From Diospyros lotus (taxonomy: Eukaryota; Streptophyta; Magnoliopsida; Ericales; Ebenaceae): DNA of 64,000 nt. The position numbers and the translations under genes were made by a program. The stretch lies in the NCBI RefSeq assembly GCF_014633365.1, contig NC_068338.1:50107716-50171715 (forward strand), given 5' to 3'. The notes under the pieces were generated by a model. It had not been told where the DNA came from. It did not search any database and saw only the letters and a list, made by a program, of their open reading frames with translations. Below are positions 13,901 to 24,200 of this stretch, one piece after another; position 1 is the first letter of the stretch, and every line of letters starts with the position of its first letter.

Positions 13901-16900
13901 TGGAAGAGCTAAAATAGGGGCTTGAGTCATGGCCTGTTTAAAGATTCCAAAGGCTACTTCAGCTTTAGGATTCCAATAGAAATTGTCCTTCCTCAATAGC
14001 TCTGTCAAAGGCCGACTAATCACTCCATAATTTTTGACAAATTTTCTATAATATCCGATCAAACCCAAAAAACCCCTCAACTCCTTCACATTCTTAGGCC
14101 GTGTCCAATTTACCATTGCCTCTATTTTTTAGGATTTGTACTCACCCCCTTAGCTGAAATTACATGGCCTAGATATTCCACCTCTCCTTGAGCAAATGTA
14201 CACTTAGACATCTTGACATATAATTGATGAATTCACAAGACCTCAAAAGTGGTTCGGAGGTGAGATAGGTGGGTTTGTAGGGTTGGGCTGTACACAAGAA
14301 TATCGTCAAAGAAAACAAGTATAAATTTGCGAAGGTATGGACTGAAAATCTGATTCATTAAAGCTTGAAAAGTGGCAGGAGCATTTGTCAAACTGAAGGG
14401 CATGACAGTGAATTCATAAAGCCCTTGGTATATTCTGAAAGCGGTTTTAGGGATATCGGCTGGTCTCATCCTAATTTGGTGATAACCAACCCTTAAATCT
14501 AGTTTAGAGAAGATGACAGCTCCATTGAGTTCATCTAATAAATCCTCAATGATAGGAATAGGGAATTTATTCTTTATAGTAAGGGAATTGAGCTGCCTAT
14601 AGTCTATACAAAACCAGTTCCATCTTTTTTGTTGACAAGAAGGACTGGAAAGGCAAAGGGACTTTGGCTAGGTTGTATGATTGAATTAGTTAGCATGTCC
14701 TTTACTTGTTTCTCAATTTCAATTTTCTGGGTAGGGTTATAGCGGTATGAACGAATATTTACAGGTTTTGTATTTGGTTTAAGATGGATAGCATGGTCTA
14801 AAGGTCTTTGGGGTGGTAGGGTAGTCGGTTCTTGGAAGAGGTCTTGGAATTCATGCAATAATAAGTGCAAGGGATCATAAGTGTTTACCTCTGTTAGCAG
14901 TTGCATTGTAGCTGCTATTCCCATAGATTGTGGTTTGTCCCCTTCTTCCTCCTCATACTCCATTGCATGAATAGAGTATAATTCTACAATTTGCTCGCTT
15001 TTCCAGTTTATTAGCTTGTGCAACCTCCTTCCCGATAATACTTTGCATTCCCCTTGATTTAGGCTTCCCATCAGTGTCAGCTTTTGGCCTTCAACCTCTA
15101 CTGTCACCTCTAGCTTCTTGAAATCAAAGGTTAAAGGGCTTACATTCTTCATCCAATCTACCCCCAGCACGATATCACACCCTCCTAACTCCAAGACCCT
15201 CAAGTCCGCCACAAACTCTACTCCTTGCATTACCCACTTGAAATTCAAACATTTATGATTGCTGTACATTCGGTCCCCATTAGCGACTGTCACTGATAGT
15301 GGGTTGGTTCTGGTCATTTCATACTTGAGATCTTGGGCTATTTTCTTGTTCACAAAACTATGGGTGCTTCCGTTGTCAATCAACACCGCTAACCTTCGTC
15401 TTCCCATCTGTCCTTTAACTTGTATGATCTTCCCCGTAGGACCCCTTTCAACGCGTGAAAGGAGATTTGTCCTCCATCATCTTCCTACTCTTCCCCAGCA
15501 TGGGGCTCTTCCTCTGTATCTTCTTCTTCTGCATCTTCATCATCAGAAGCCTCCGTCTTCAACATTAACCTCCTACATTGATGGCCAGGTCCATATGTTT
15601 CCCCACATTTGAAGCATAGGCCTAATTGGCGTCTCTGCTCCAATGTCGTATTCTTGCTTGTTCCTATTCCATTTCCATTCTTGACGCCTTCTTGGTTTGT
15701 TCTTCCCACACCCAGTTTGAAACTATTTCCTCTGCAAGGAGTTCCCCCTCTGTTGACGACCCATCCTCCTAGTGGCCATGGCCTATTCTTCTTGAATACT
15801 GCCTCCCATGTTACTTCTTGGAGACGTGCTTTTTCTGCTGCTTGTCTTACCGACACTGGCCCCAACATCTTTACTACAGATCTTAAATCGTCTATGAGTC
15901 CGCTAATGAAACTCGAGACAAAGTAGGACTTGGGCAAGCTCGGATAAGCTGCTCCTATCAACGCCTTTAATTCCTCGAATCGCCTCAAATAATCTTCGAC
16001 CGATCCTTACTATTTCAATTTGTTAAATTCTTCAACCATGTCCGCCAGATTCCGTTAGCCAAAATGACCATACAGTTCGTTGGCAAAATTGGTCCGCGAC
16101 ACCCATCCCCCTTCTGATTGCCTCCAACTCTGGTACCACGCATCCACGGTATCATCCAAATAGGTCGTTGCCATTGTCACCCTTTATTCTTCTCCTATCT
16201 GGTACAATTCAAAGAATCTTTCAATGCGTCGTACCCACCAGTGTGGTTTAGATCCATCGAAGATTGTAATTTCCAATCTTGGCGTTGGCGGGTGTCGCCC
16301 ATCCAATCTTGGCCCGGAATTCCTACCATGGATTTCACGTTCCCATGCAATCCTTTCCTCCGTTCCCCTCGGGCCTCCTGGTCTCAGTAATATTCCATCG
16401 CCCCTTACATCTGTCTCCAAGGTCTGTCTCCATTCTTGGAACAGACTCTTCTTGCGATCGGAATTGTGGCCATGTCGACATGATCGCAAACATGAGATCT
16501 ATCTTCTGTCCATAAAAGTCGGCCCGTTCTTAACCCTTTTCTAGTTCTCGTATACTGTCTTTGATGGCAGTTAAATCTTCCCTTTGGATCGCCATATCCT
16601 CCCTTTGGATTGCCATGTCTTCTCGTTGGGCCCTCATGTCTTCTTGCGTCTGGCCCATTAAACCATCAAGATTCTCCAGGCGAAGCTCTAGTTGTTTCAG
16701 GCGTGTTCCTTCCGCCATGACTTCGTGGTTGCTGAATCGGAGCTTCCGTCACCTTCTAATCGTGCGCCAGAAGCCGTTGAAGAAGGTTTAGCTCTGATAC
16801 CACTTGTCCAGCCCCTAAAATGGGCTGGAGTTGAATCGGAATTTCTGGGAAATTCCGTTAGAATAGAGTTTTAAGGGGAGAGAAGAAAGAGATAGAGAGA

Positions 16901-18414
16901 AGAGAATTGAGAAAGAAGAGAGTTGTTATTTCATTCCAAAAACTGTCTTTCTGTTTTAGCCTTCCCCTATTTATTCATAGGTAAGTAGGTTAGTTAGTTC
17001 TAACCCCCTCTTCCACCTTCCATTCTCCTTCTACTTATTACAATAATACCCCTCAAGTCCTAACATTAGAAGTTCAGGCTTCTGGCATGGGGTTTATAAC
17101 CTCTTGGGTACCCTTCCCTTAACAGCTAGCTTTTGAGGGTGAGTTCTACCTGAGAGTTGTAACAGTGGTATCAGAGTCGGCCCCATGATTCCCAGTGTAA
17201 GCGAGCGGCGATGAAGGTGACGTCGGCATTGCAGTGTTTGCTCGAGATTAGCAATGGCTAGTGCACAGCCTGCTGTCGTGGGCGCCAGGCTGCAAAACGT
17301 GGTGGTATGTTGTGGTGCACTGTAAGGTATGAGACTTGTCCCACATTGGAAGTTCAGGCTTCTGGTGTGAGGTTTATAATCTCTTGGGCACCCTCTCCTT
17401 AACAGCTAGCTTTTGAGGGTGAGTTCTACCTGAGGGTTGTAACAACCTCTTTCAATTAAAGGTTCATGATAACAAACCTAATAATCTATTTTTTTTAATA
17501 AAAGAAGTATACCAAACCTAGTAACCTATTACAACTTGATAAACCATACAATACATCATTCATGTGTTGATGTAAATAGAATTTGCAAACTAAGATCTAA
17601 ACAATTTTGGTTGGCTAACCAATGGGTAAATATAACATATTGCCACAAAATCTTCAAGTTAAATGTTGATGTATTGACCCACAAATCAAGCGGCTGAACT
17701 CAAACTTCTACTTCCAATTTCCCACAGTTTCTTAAAGTAAATAAGACTACAAGAAATGACAGGTGCCATCTAAATAAAACCCGAATCACTCTATTACTGC
17801 ATTAGGCAAGGGAAAAACCAAGCCTGATTCAACCATTTGTTGAATTAATAATCAACCCGTGGAAATGTAAGAAAACAACCTGTACTGACTACGTACAAAC
17901 TTGTATGAATTCAGATCATAACAGCTAAACAAAGAAACCCTTTTTCATACAAGAACTAACAAAAGACACTTGATGAGCAGGATTTTCGATCATAATACAA
18001 AAAGATGACATATTTCAAAAACCCACTACCTTAATGATTAATCATCCCAACAAAAACAATCTACATAAAATTAGCAAAATGACCATCTAGAGATAAATAC
18101 AGGCATACAAGTACACGCCCACATTAACCCACATAAAAGACATACATCCAGATGATACTATTGGGTAAAATTTTGATTTACTCAAAAATATAATACACAT
18201 GCACGTAAACATACATACGTATACACACACACACAGAGCTTACATTATGGATGGATTTGATCGGATTCCAAGACAGCCCATCTGAATTAAGGGTGAGAAC
18301 AACTTCTCCGACCTGGTCCAGGAAGAAAGTCATATTAACAGCAGGGGTCTCGCCGGAGATTGGCACGGCTGGGTGAGATTTATCTCCTTCAAAACGATCT
18401 CCATTTCGCTCCAT
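3178..18414 (-). CDS. CERK (ACD5-like): Ceramide kinase, 13 exons, 620 aa
   Basis: Phosphorylates ceramide to ceramide-1-phosphate; in plants loss of this enzyme causes accelerated cell death. Exons on the minus strand: 18244-18414, 10126-10287, 9870-10037, 9643-9735, 8143-8235, 6984-7224, 6874-6900, 6618-6702, 5263-5412, 4719-4820, 3732-4094, 3475-3541, 3178-3318. They total 1863 nt and keep frame throughout. Residues 1-111 form the N-terminal lipid-binding (PH-like) part. The lipid-kinase catalytic domain follows, starting with the segment [12 protein letters not shown] (from residue 168), then [12 protein letters not shown] (from 230), [27 protein letters not shown], and [12 protein letters not shown]-x3-C-x2-C motif (CRANCSVC, about residues 475-482) is the cysteine motif known to be needed in ceramide kinases. 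Start is the first ATG after an in-frame stop. Exon 7 is only 27 nt. Intron 1 is 7.96 kb because of nested transposons. Confidence 0.93.
8860..9275 (-). mobile_element. LTR-like fragment in ceramide kinase intron 4
   Basis: Lies between exons 4 and 5 of the ceramide kinase gene. It has features common in plant LTRs: a phrase reading TTTATCCTGGTTCAGTCTC near 8881, then polypyrimidine tracts, a TATTTATAAAACA stretch, and an end reading GCTAACA at 9269-9275 (so TGTTAGC on the minus strand). I could not find the other terminus or a target duplication. No coding part or primer-binding site is present, so it is a solo or truncated LTR. Confidence 0.45.
10942..11067. repeat. Compound CT/CA microsatellites
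   Basis: A (CT)n tract at 10942-10970 runs directly into (CA)n, and a second (CT)n-(CA/CG)n compound follows at 11026-11067. Both lie in intron 1 of the ceramide kinase gene. The second tract abuts the solo LTR that starts at 11069. Confidence 0.9.
11069..11414. mobile_element. Solo LTR, 346 bp, in ceramide kinase intron 1
   Basis: Begins TGATGAAG and ends GCATCA, so it has the TG...CA ends of an LTR. It is flanked on both sides by CACAC (11064-11068 and 11415-11419), a 5-bp target duplication. The left copy is the end of a CA microsatellite, so the duplication is weaker evidence than usual. No primer-binding site or coding DNA lies beside it, hence a solo LTR left after recombination. Family not determined. 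Confidence 0.6.
11415..11778. other. Intron 1 DNA left of the gypsy element, no confident gene
   Basis: About 360 bases between the solo LTR and the gypsy element. On the minus strand, 11523-11675 has a short open frame containing [13 protein letters not shown] and ending at a TAA. It reads like a piece of a real protein but I do not recognise it and it has no start or partner exon. It may be captured gene debris. Confidence 0.3.
11779..12037 (-). repeat. 3' LTR of the gypsy element
   Basis: 259 bp, starting TGTCCAGCCCC and ending CCTAACA on the plus strand. It closely matches 16805-17065, with a few substitutions and short indels. Near its start is a short palindrome, CCAGCCCC/GGGCTGG. The high similarity of the two LTRs suggests a fairly recent insertion, although the coding part is already damaged. 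Confidence 0.93.
12040..12056 (-). other. Polypurine tract of the gypsy element
   Basis: A run of 17 C on the plus strand (G on the coding strand) just inside the 3' LTR. This is where plus-strand DNA priming occurs in LTR elements. A pure G run is unusual; many plant elements use mixed A/G. Confidence 0.75.
12083..13168 (-). pseudogene. Gypsy integrase core and chromodomain-like C-terminus
   Basis: Two frame segments. 12881-13168 carries the integrase core start ([25 protein letters not shown]) and the AYHPETDG motif. 12083-12838 carries the C-terminal integrase part ([41 protein letters not shown]) and ends with a chromodomain-like segment ([17 protein letters not shown]). The latter is typical of chromoviruses and is thought to guide integration to chromatin. 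An in-frame stop or shift separates the two segments near 12870. Confidence 0.88.
13865..15407 (-). pseudogene. Gypsy protease, reverse transcriptase and RNase H remnants
   Basis: 14604-15407 holds the aspartic protease, with the active-site segment [11 protein letters not shown] (usual form D-S/T-G), followed by the start of reverse transcriptase. 14233-14469 holds the reverse transcriptase palm with FFDDILVYS, where most plant elements have YIDDILVYS. 13865-14116 holds the connection/RNase H start ([15 protein letters not shown]). The segments lie in different frames or are separated by stops, so the polyprotein is broken. DNA from about 13170 to 13860 is more decayed RNase H and integrase zinc-finger sequence. 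Confidence 0.88.
15485..16718 (-). pseudogene. Gypsy gag remnant
   Basis: Three frame segments (16530-16718, 16184-16489, 15485-15988). The N-terminus has a coiled-coil-like repeated [12 protein letters not shown] stretch. The middle contains the capsid segment ending in [13 protein letters not shown]. The last segment has a zinc-knuckle-like [14 protein letters not shown] and an acidic tail. Stops and shifts separate the pieces. Confidence 0.85.
16791..16802 (-). other. Primer-binding site of the gypsy element
   Basis: On the coding strand this reads TGGTATCAGAGC, complementary to the 3' end of initiator methionine tRNA. It lies two bases inside the 5' LTR and fixes the element's orientation as minus. 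Confidence 0.9.
16805..17065 (-). repeat. 5' LTR of the gypsy element
   Basis: 261 bp with TGTCC...CTAACA ends, matching the copy at 11779-12037. Directly to its right starts a TRIM element that is missing its first 25 bases. Confidence 0.93.
17066..17444 (+). mobile_element. TRIM (miniature LTR retrotransposon), 5' end missing
   Basis: Two direct terminal repeats flank a 156-bp interior without coding capacity. The right repeat is complete at 17321-17444 (124 bp, TGTAAGG...GTAACA). The left repeat, 17066-17164, matches only its last 99 bases because the gypsy LTR replaces the first 25. A primer-binding site, GTGGTATCAGAGTC, follows the left repeat at 17165. Length, structure and primer site are those of TRIM elements, which rely on proteins of other retrotransposons. 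Confidence 0.85.
17445..18243. other. Remaining intron 1 DNA of ceramide kinase
   Basis: About 800 bases of ordinary AT-rich intron sequence between the TRIM and exon 1. A short CA/TA-rich tract lies at 18195-18236, just inside the splice donor at 18243. No further gene or element recognised. Confidence 0.6.
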
Positions 18415-19190
18415 GGCTTTGGGATAATCTGAACGAAGATCGGGAAGCAAATCCGATTCCTCGATTTTAGCAGATACCCAATTAAATTTTAGGAAAAGAA
18501 GGCGTCAGGAAGAAGATCTTTTGGGCAATTAATAATTACCGGGTGAATATCAATTGACCACCAAACCGAAGACCCCATTGCCCATTAACTTTATATACAT
18601 ATATAGAGACATCTAAAAATACAGTGTATGTATACAACAACATACTTATAATAAATTACGAAATTATCTGCTCTCATCTAAAAATGTCAGCTTAAAACAA
18701 ATTTGAAAAAGAAAAATGGTTTAAATAACACATGCCTTGACCTTTTGCTCTTGGATAGAGTCTTCATTATCGAAGATAGGTCATTTTGATAGATAATAGA
18801 TTGCTGTCATCATCCTCTATTAAGTTCTTCTCTCTTGATATTGTTTTACTGCATATTTTAATTATAGTTAATGCATGATATTGTTTGAGAGTATAGAACA
18901 TTTTACATGAATTTCATCCACACAGGTGACAGGACTATCATCATATTTTCAAATTCTCTCTCTGAAATTTGTGATTGTGGATGACCGATTTTAGGCAGGC
19001 CAATGCAGAGTTAATATTAGATTAATGTGCCTGTATGTTTAAAATATATATTGATGTGACGTTTATTAAAATAAATAAGATAAAATTCTATCAAAATAAA
19101 ATTCTATCAATATATTTTAAAATTTTTATTAAATTATTTATTAAATTTTTTTAAATGCACTAGAGGATACAAGTGTCATTTTTTCTTTAA
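18415..19190. other. Upstream region of ceramide kinase
   Basis: Probable leader and promoter of the ceramide kinase gene, then AT-rich DNA. A segment near 19140-19190 resembles, in inverted orientation, the centre of the adjacent foldback element (near 19395-19440), so it may be an older copy fragment. No gene seen. Confidence 0.45.
18587..18598 (-). promoter_or_regulatory. Possible TATA box of the ceramide kinase gene
   Basis: On the minus strand the sequence reads TATATAAAGT about 175-185 bases upstream of the ATG at 18414. The spacing leaves room for a leader of roughly 140 bases. The region is AT-rich, so a chance match is possible. Confidence 0.3.
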
Positions 19191-19708
19191 TAGTGTTTGT
19201 TAACCAAAACATAGATAAAAAAAAAATAAGATATAGAAAATATTTCAGATTTTTATATTTTTTAATGTGTTTATTAAATTTATCTGAAAACTCTTGAAAA
19301 AAAAAGTCACTTGAGTTCTTATCTAAATTTTTCCAAATATGCTTATCTCTCCTTCCAAGATAAACATATATTGGTTCTTATAGATAAGAAAAAATGACGC
19401 TTGTGCCCGTCGGTGTATTCCAAAAAATTTAATAAACTTAATAAAAATATTGGGATGTTTCACAACCTTATCTTAACCATTATATATATATTGATCCATA
19501 AAGCATTTCAACCTTATCTTATACGCTTATCTTGAGGAAGGAGATAGGAGAGATAAACATATTCAGAAAAAACCCAAATAAGAAGTCATATGAGTTATTT
19601 TTTAAAAGTCGTCAGATAAATTTAACAAACACATTAGAAATGACAAAAGTTTATATTATTTTCTATATCTTATTTTTTTCGATATATATTTTGGTTAACA
19701 AACATTAC
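19191..19708. mobile_element. Foldback element (MITE-like), about 518 bp
   Basis: The two ends are long imperfect inverted repeats. The left end begins TAGTGTTTGTTAACCAAAA, and the right end reads the same motif inverted (TTTTGGTTAACAAACATTA). Similarity continues inward for about 150 bases, including TATAGAAAAT, ATTTATCTGA and TATCTCTCCT blocks. There is no coding capacity. I could not identify a clean target duplication, so the superfamily is unknown. Confidence 0.75.
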
Positions 19709-19816
19709 CTGAATAGAATAAGGAGCTATTTTAATCGAGTTTTGATACCAAATCTTATAAGTATGTTAATTGCATATACTTCATTCTAAAATTAAATTTA
19801 GACACATTAAATTTAT

Positions 19817-20778
19817 GGGCTAATAGTAGTAAAAATTCAAATCTTTTTGCGTTTTTGTAATCTAATTCAAATGTTTTTAATTTTGTCAATTGTATCCCAA
19901 TTGACTTGATTAGGTACAATTTTATCCAACACTTAAAATCAATTTAAGAGGCGTGTGTTGTTGTTGAGATGTCACATCACATATTATTAAAAAATATTTG
20001 AGTGGCACATGTACACATGTAAAAAAATAAAAAATAAAATGCTAAAGATGGACGACGAGGGTGACAAATAAGGAGATCAAGGCGATAGAGATGATGATGG
20101 CGATGACGCTAGGTTGGAAGCGACGGCTAATCTGAAAGCTGGAGGCGATGATAGAGGCTCATTTGAAAGAAGGAGGAGGAAGCCCAACGATTGTTATTTT
20201 TGCCTTGTCGCGTGATAGTGATCATTTTCTTGTTTCTAATTTGGGCTTCCTCCTGTTCACAACCGCCTCATAGAAATCAATCGACGACCCTCTACTTTTG
20301 CCAATTGATGATGTCTTTTGTTGGCTGTCTCACCCTCGCCATCGATCACTTAAGCCGACCCCACTGACATTAATAATCGGTCATCAAGCTTCCAAATTTT
20401 ATATTGACCTCCTTCCAAATCAACTTCCATCGTTGACTCCAGCTTTTAGATTGGCCACCGCCTTTGCCTCGATCTTCTTCTTTGTCGTCGTCTATCCCCT
20501 GCCATTGCGCATATATATATATATATAACATAATATTTTATTTTTTAATTTTGTACACATGTTCATGTAAGACCCACTCAAATATTTTTTAATGTCAGGT
20601 GACATGCCACGTTAGCAATGACACACACCTTACAAAATTGTACTTAATTATTTTAATTTCGAGTGTTGGATAAAATTGTACTTAATTGAGTCAATTGTGA
20701 TACAATTGCTAAAATTAAAACATTTGGATTAAATTGTAAAAACACAAAAAATGTAAATATTTTTTGTGCTATTAGCCC
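19817..20778. mobile_element. Mutator-type foldback element, 962 bp, with 9-bp target duplication
   Basis: Ends are GGGCTAATAG and CTATTAGCCC, flanked on both sides by TAAATTTAT (19808-19816 and 20779-20787), a perfect 9-bp duplication. That length is the signature of Mutator-like transposition. Inverted similarity extends from the tips almost to the centre: for instance GCTGGAGGCGATGATAG on one arm pairs with a diverged copy on the other, and the GGAGGAGGAAGCCCAA/TTGGGCTTCCTCCTG pair closes the hairpin near 20180-20255. No transposase is encoded; the 76-codon frame at 20298-20528 lies wholly within one arm and is not a gene. Confidence 0.9.
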
Positions 20779-20787
20779 TAAATTTAT

Positions 20788-21279
20788 ATCCCTCGTTCTA
20801 AAATTTATATAATCCTATCAGAATTTTATTACCCAAAACTTATGTCCCGTTAATGTTATGTTAGAATCTATAAATCTAGTTTTAACATAAATTATAAAAA
20901 AAAAAGAAAAGAAAATAGCAAGCAAAGCTATACAAACAAAAATATATTATTACACAACGGGGTTTTCATATTATTTATAATTGGGATTGCATTGAGTCCA
21001 CAAACTTGATGATTTAACCTGAACTTGACTTAATGTCAACTGAATCCAAAACATTAGAATTAAATCTGAATTTGATTCAGAACGTTCTAGAATCTAGTAT
21101 CTATTCGACCCGTAACGCCTAACTTGAATATAGATATAAAAATGTGAAACATAATGAGTTCTCCTTTGAGTTCCAAACTTGAAACAATTTCATTGTCCTC
21201 AAACTACATCACACACGGACTCATTTTAACACATGAAGAGAGTAGCTTCATACTTGCAACTCTGCAGGCAGCTGAAATT
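20788..21279. other. Intergenic, AT-rich
   Basis: Nothing recognisable apart from the probable 3' untranslated region of the asparaginase-type gene near its right end. Confidence 0.4.
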
Positions 21280-24200
21280 TCAAGGGGTCACAGTAAATAT
21301 TTCAACATCCTCCATTTCTGGGCTTCTCACAGAGTACTGAAATGTCCAGCCATGGCAAGCACCAGCATGCTTGCCATATCTGTTTACTGCAAATATGGCT
21401 CCAACAAAGTCGGGATATTTTCTTGCAATTCGCAAAATGGCATCCTTGGCAGCAAGCCCAGGTTCCATACCGAGCCTCATGCTCTCAACAACCTGGTAAC
21501 TGAAAGGACATCGTGGACATGAATCAGATGAATAAGGGGGCCACACAACAACAGCTTTGCTAGAACAAGGACATTTGAATCGCTAGGCAACATTGCAGTC
21601 TAAATTCAAAAGGTTCATCATCTTTGAACAGAGTTGGACTTTAACATTGAATTGCAAGAGCATACGAGGTCAACAAATTACCATGGAAGGAAGCGCATCA
21701 TGATATCACCATCTCCAGTAGCACCACATGCTCCAACTTCATCATCTGCATAAGCTGAAGAGCCTGCAATTGGTCCATCGCCAACCCTAGTCCAGCAAAA
21801 GATTTCTTTCATCATATAAAAGAACATAAATGCCTATACGTCCAGGATGAATAATAGATGATTAAATTTAATACAGAACCATCTTCAGAAATATTCCTTT
21901 CACTATATTCCCTTAAGTAAAGATGTAGCCGTGTAAATTTGTTCATTCACTTGGATGATTTTTTTTTTTTTTTTTACAAGTATTCATTTACAAGGTTTGA
22001 TTGCTCTACACACGCACACTAAAAAATACCAATAATAAACCAGAAAAAAAATGTAAGAAAAGAGTAGCAAAATGTCTTGAATAAAAAATTCTTTCAATAT
22101 TTTACTTTGCCAAGGTTTGTATCTATGAAATGAAAAATAAAGATTAAAAGCAACTAGTTGCCATAGGCACATCAATTTGCAACCACAATACATGGATAAC
22201 AACTAACAAGTACCAAAGTTTCTCTCTCTGAAACTGACACCTACCATATGCAATCTTATCACAGCTAAATTAGCTCATCATTCTTGTTCACGCCGCCCAT
22301 CATTCTTGTTCACGCCTTATATCTATCTCTCTAACCATAAATGCCACAGTATTGAGTTACTTCTTGTTTTTTCCTTCCATCTATACATTTTTTTAGTTGC
22401 TTAGGTAGTTCTACCATGTTGCTATATCACTATACAACCTTACCTTACCTTATGATACCTTTTCAACCAAAACATCAATATAATGACCATTAAATGGACT
22501 TTTCTAAGTCCATTATATGAAGATCCTATCTCTTATTGGCACATTGACCTACCTGTTCCACACACCCCCCCCCCCCCCCAAAAAAAAAAAAAAAAAAAAA
22601 CCAAAATAATAATAAACAAATAAGTAAATAACAACCTTAAAGGCCTAAATCATACACAGATTTGAGCCTCCCCCTCTCACCAAAGCAACTCCATCAGTTA
22701 GAACTCTTGTGTTGCATGATGACTATAGCAACCTAGTAACTACTCTAACCTTTGAGAATCAACAATGTAATTTCTTTGCAGAATTACTGCTAACTTCGAA
22801 ATCTGATATTAGACTGCTAATTACCTGCCAGGGATCTTAAAAGTGGCTCCATTAGTTGATGTACCAACAGCAATATGTCCCATCTGAAAATAAGAAGAAA
22901 TTTACTCTAATGGAAGGCTAAACTTCAAAGAGATTAGTAAATTTCAAATGAAGCCTGCCTGTGACCATAGACTTACTTTATCAATAACAGCCATGGATAT
23001 GGTATCATGGTTGTGGCGGTCTACATGAGATGATCCCAATGTTACAGATTCTGCTACATTGTCCATCAAACAATTGTTCTGAGCTAGCTTCACATTTCCC
23101 TTTGGATGATAAGGACCACAGCCATCAGCTGGTAGAACATTTTTCCTAAAATTAGGCTGACACGCATTGGCTTTCCATATAATCCACTTTTCGAGTGATT
23201 CTGTTGAACTAAGATTTGTGGGTCCAGGAAGACCCATGGAAATTGCAAATGCAGAGGCCTGCTCTCCAACTAACATGGTATGTTTAGTATGTTGCATTAC
23301 TAGCCTTGCAGCCATGATACCATCTTTAACATACCTCATGGCAGCAACAGCTCCAACCTCCATTGTAGCCTACACATGTCCTTAGCAGACCCAAGACAGA
23401 TTGTCATTTTTAGACATTTTAGTAGCAAAGTTAATCAATTGAATATGATGTAGTTGTTACCCCATTCATGACCAGAGCATCAATTGTAGTTTCCCCGTTC
23501 TCATCTGGACTTCCACCAGGCCCAACTGTATGATGGTTACAAGTAATTGTCAATGGTAAGCACTACCAGTTCAGAAAAGTTTCTATTATGAACCTAGAAA
23601 ACGGAAGTTATCTTACAAATAGCACTCCTGTAAGTAATGCAAGTTTCAGTAATATTTAGTCACCAGATAAAATCTTTTATGTCTTTCCGTGAATTAGTAG
23701 TTTTAACTTTTAAAGTCTTCCTAACAGAAACCAAAATTATGTCATCTGAATTGATATTCCAAACAGACAATAGATGGTCTGATTGTACTTCGAAAGTGCT
23801 ATTCAAGTATTCCTTCCAGAAACATCCTACACATTTTACAGAAAGCAGCGCAGCATAAACTGCTAGAGGAAAATGTATCAATTTTTAATGAGTAAATTAG
23901 CTAAACAACTCCTATTGGATTATGTTAAATCTGATTAACAGTTGCCTGCCACGATTTGACAGCATTAACACAACATCATCATCATAACAAATGAGCCTAG
24001 TTAAGATGTTAAAGTTGAGTGCAAGTCAAAAATTGTCTTGAAAATCTCTAATATAACAACATATCAAGCCTTAATCCCACTAGGTGGAGTTGGTTGCATA
24101 AATTCTAGCTCAACAATCCTTAAAGCATTGATTTCTTTTTTATCAGATCTGTAAAAATGTCCATTCATATCCTCCTTAAAGCATTGATTTCTTTTTTTTT

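Larger units (their letters stand above)
11779..17065 (-). mobile_element. Degenerate Ty3/gypsy retrotransposon (chromovirus-like), 5.3 kb
   Basis: A complete-length but broken LTR element in intron 1 of the ceramide kinase gene, in the same orientation as the gene. On the minus strand the order is LTR (16805-17065), primer-binding site, gag, protease, reverse transcriptase, RNase H, integrase, chromodomain-like tail, G-run polypurine tract, LTR (11779-12037). This order, with integrase last, is Ty3/gypsy. The coding region is split over several frames with stops, so it cannot move by itself. The 5-bp flanks differ (GCCTC at left, TTAGA at right), so there is no target duplication. The right border lies inside a TRIM element. 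Confidence 0.93.

Noticed and set aside
15609..15926. 105-codon plus-strand frame
   Set aside because: Shadow of the gypsy gag region on the opposite strand.
17165..17185. tRNA-like sequence (TGGTATCAGAG)
   Set aside because: It is the primer-binding site of the TRIM element, complementary to a tRNA 3' end, with no tRNA cloverleaf around it.
20298..20528. 76-codon open frame
   Set aside because: It lies inside one arm of the 962-bp foldback element, has low complexity and no homologue that I recognise.
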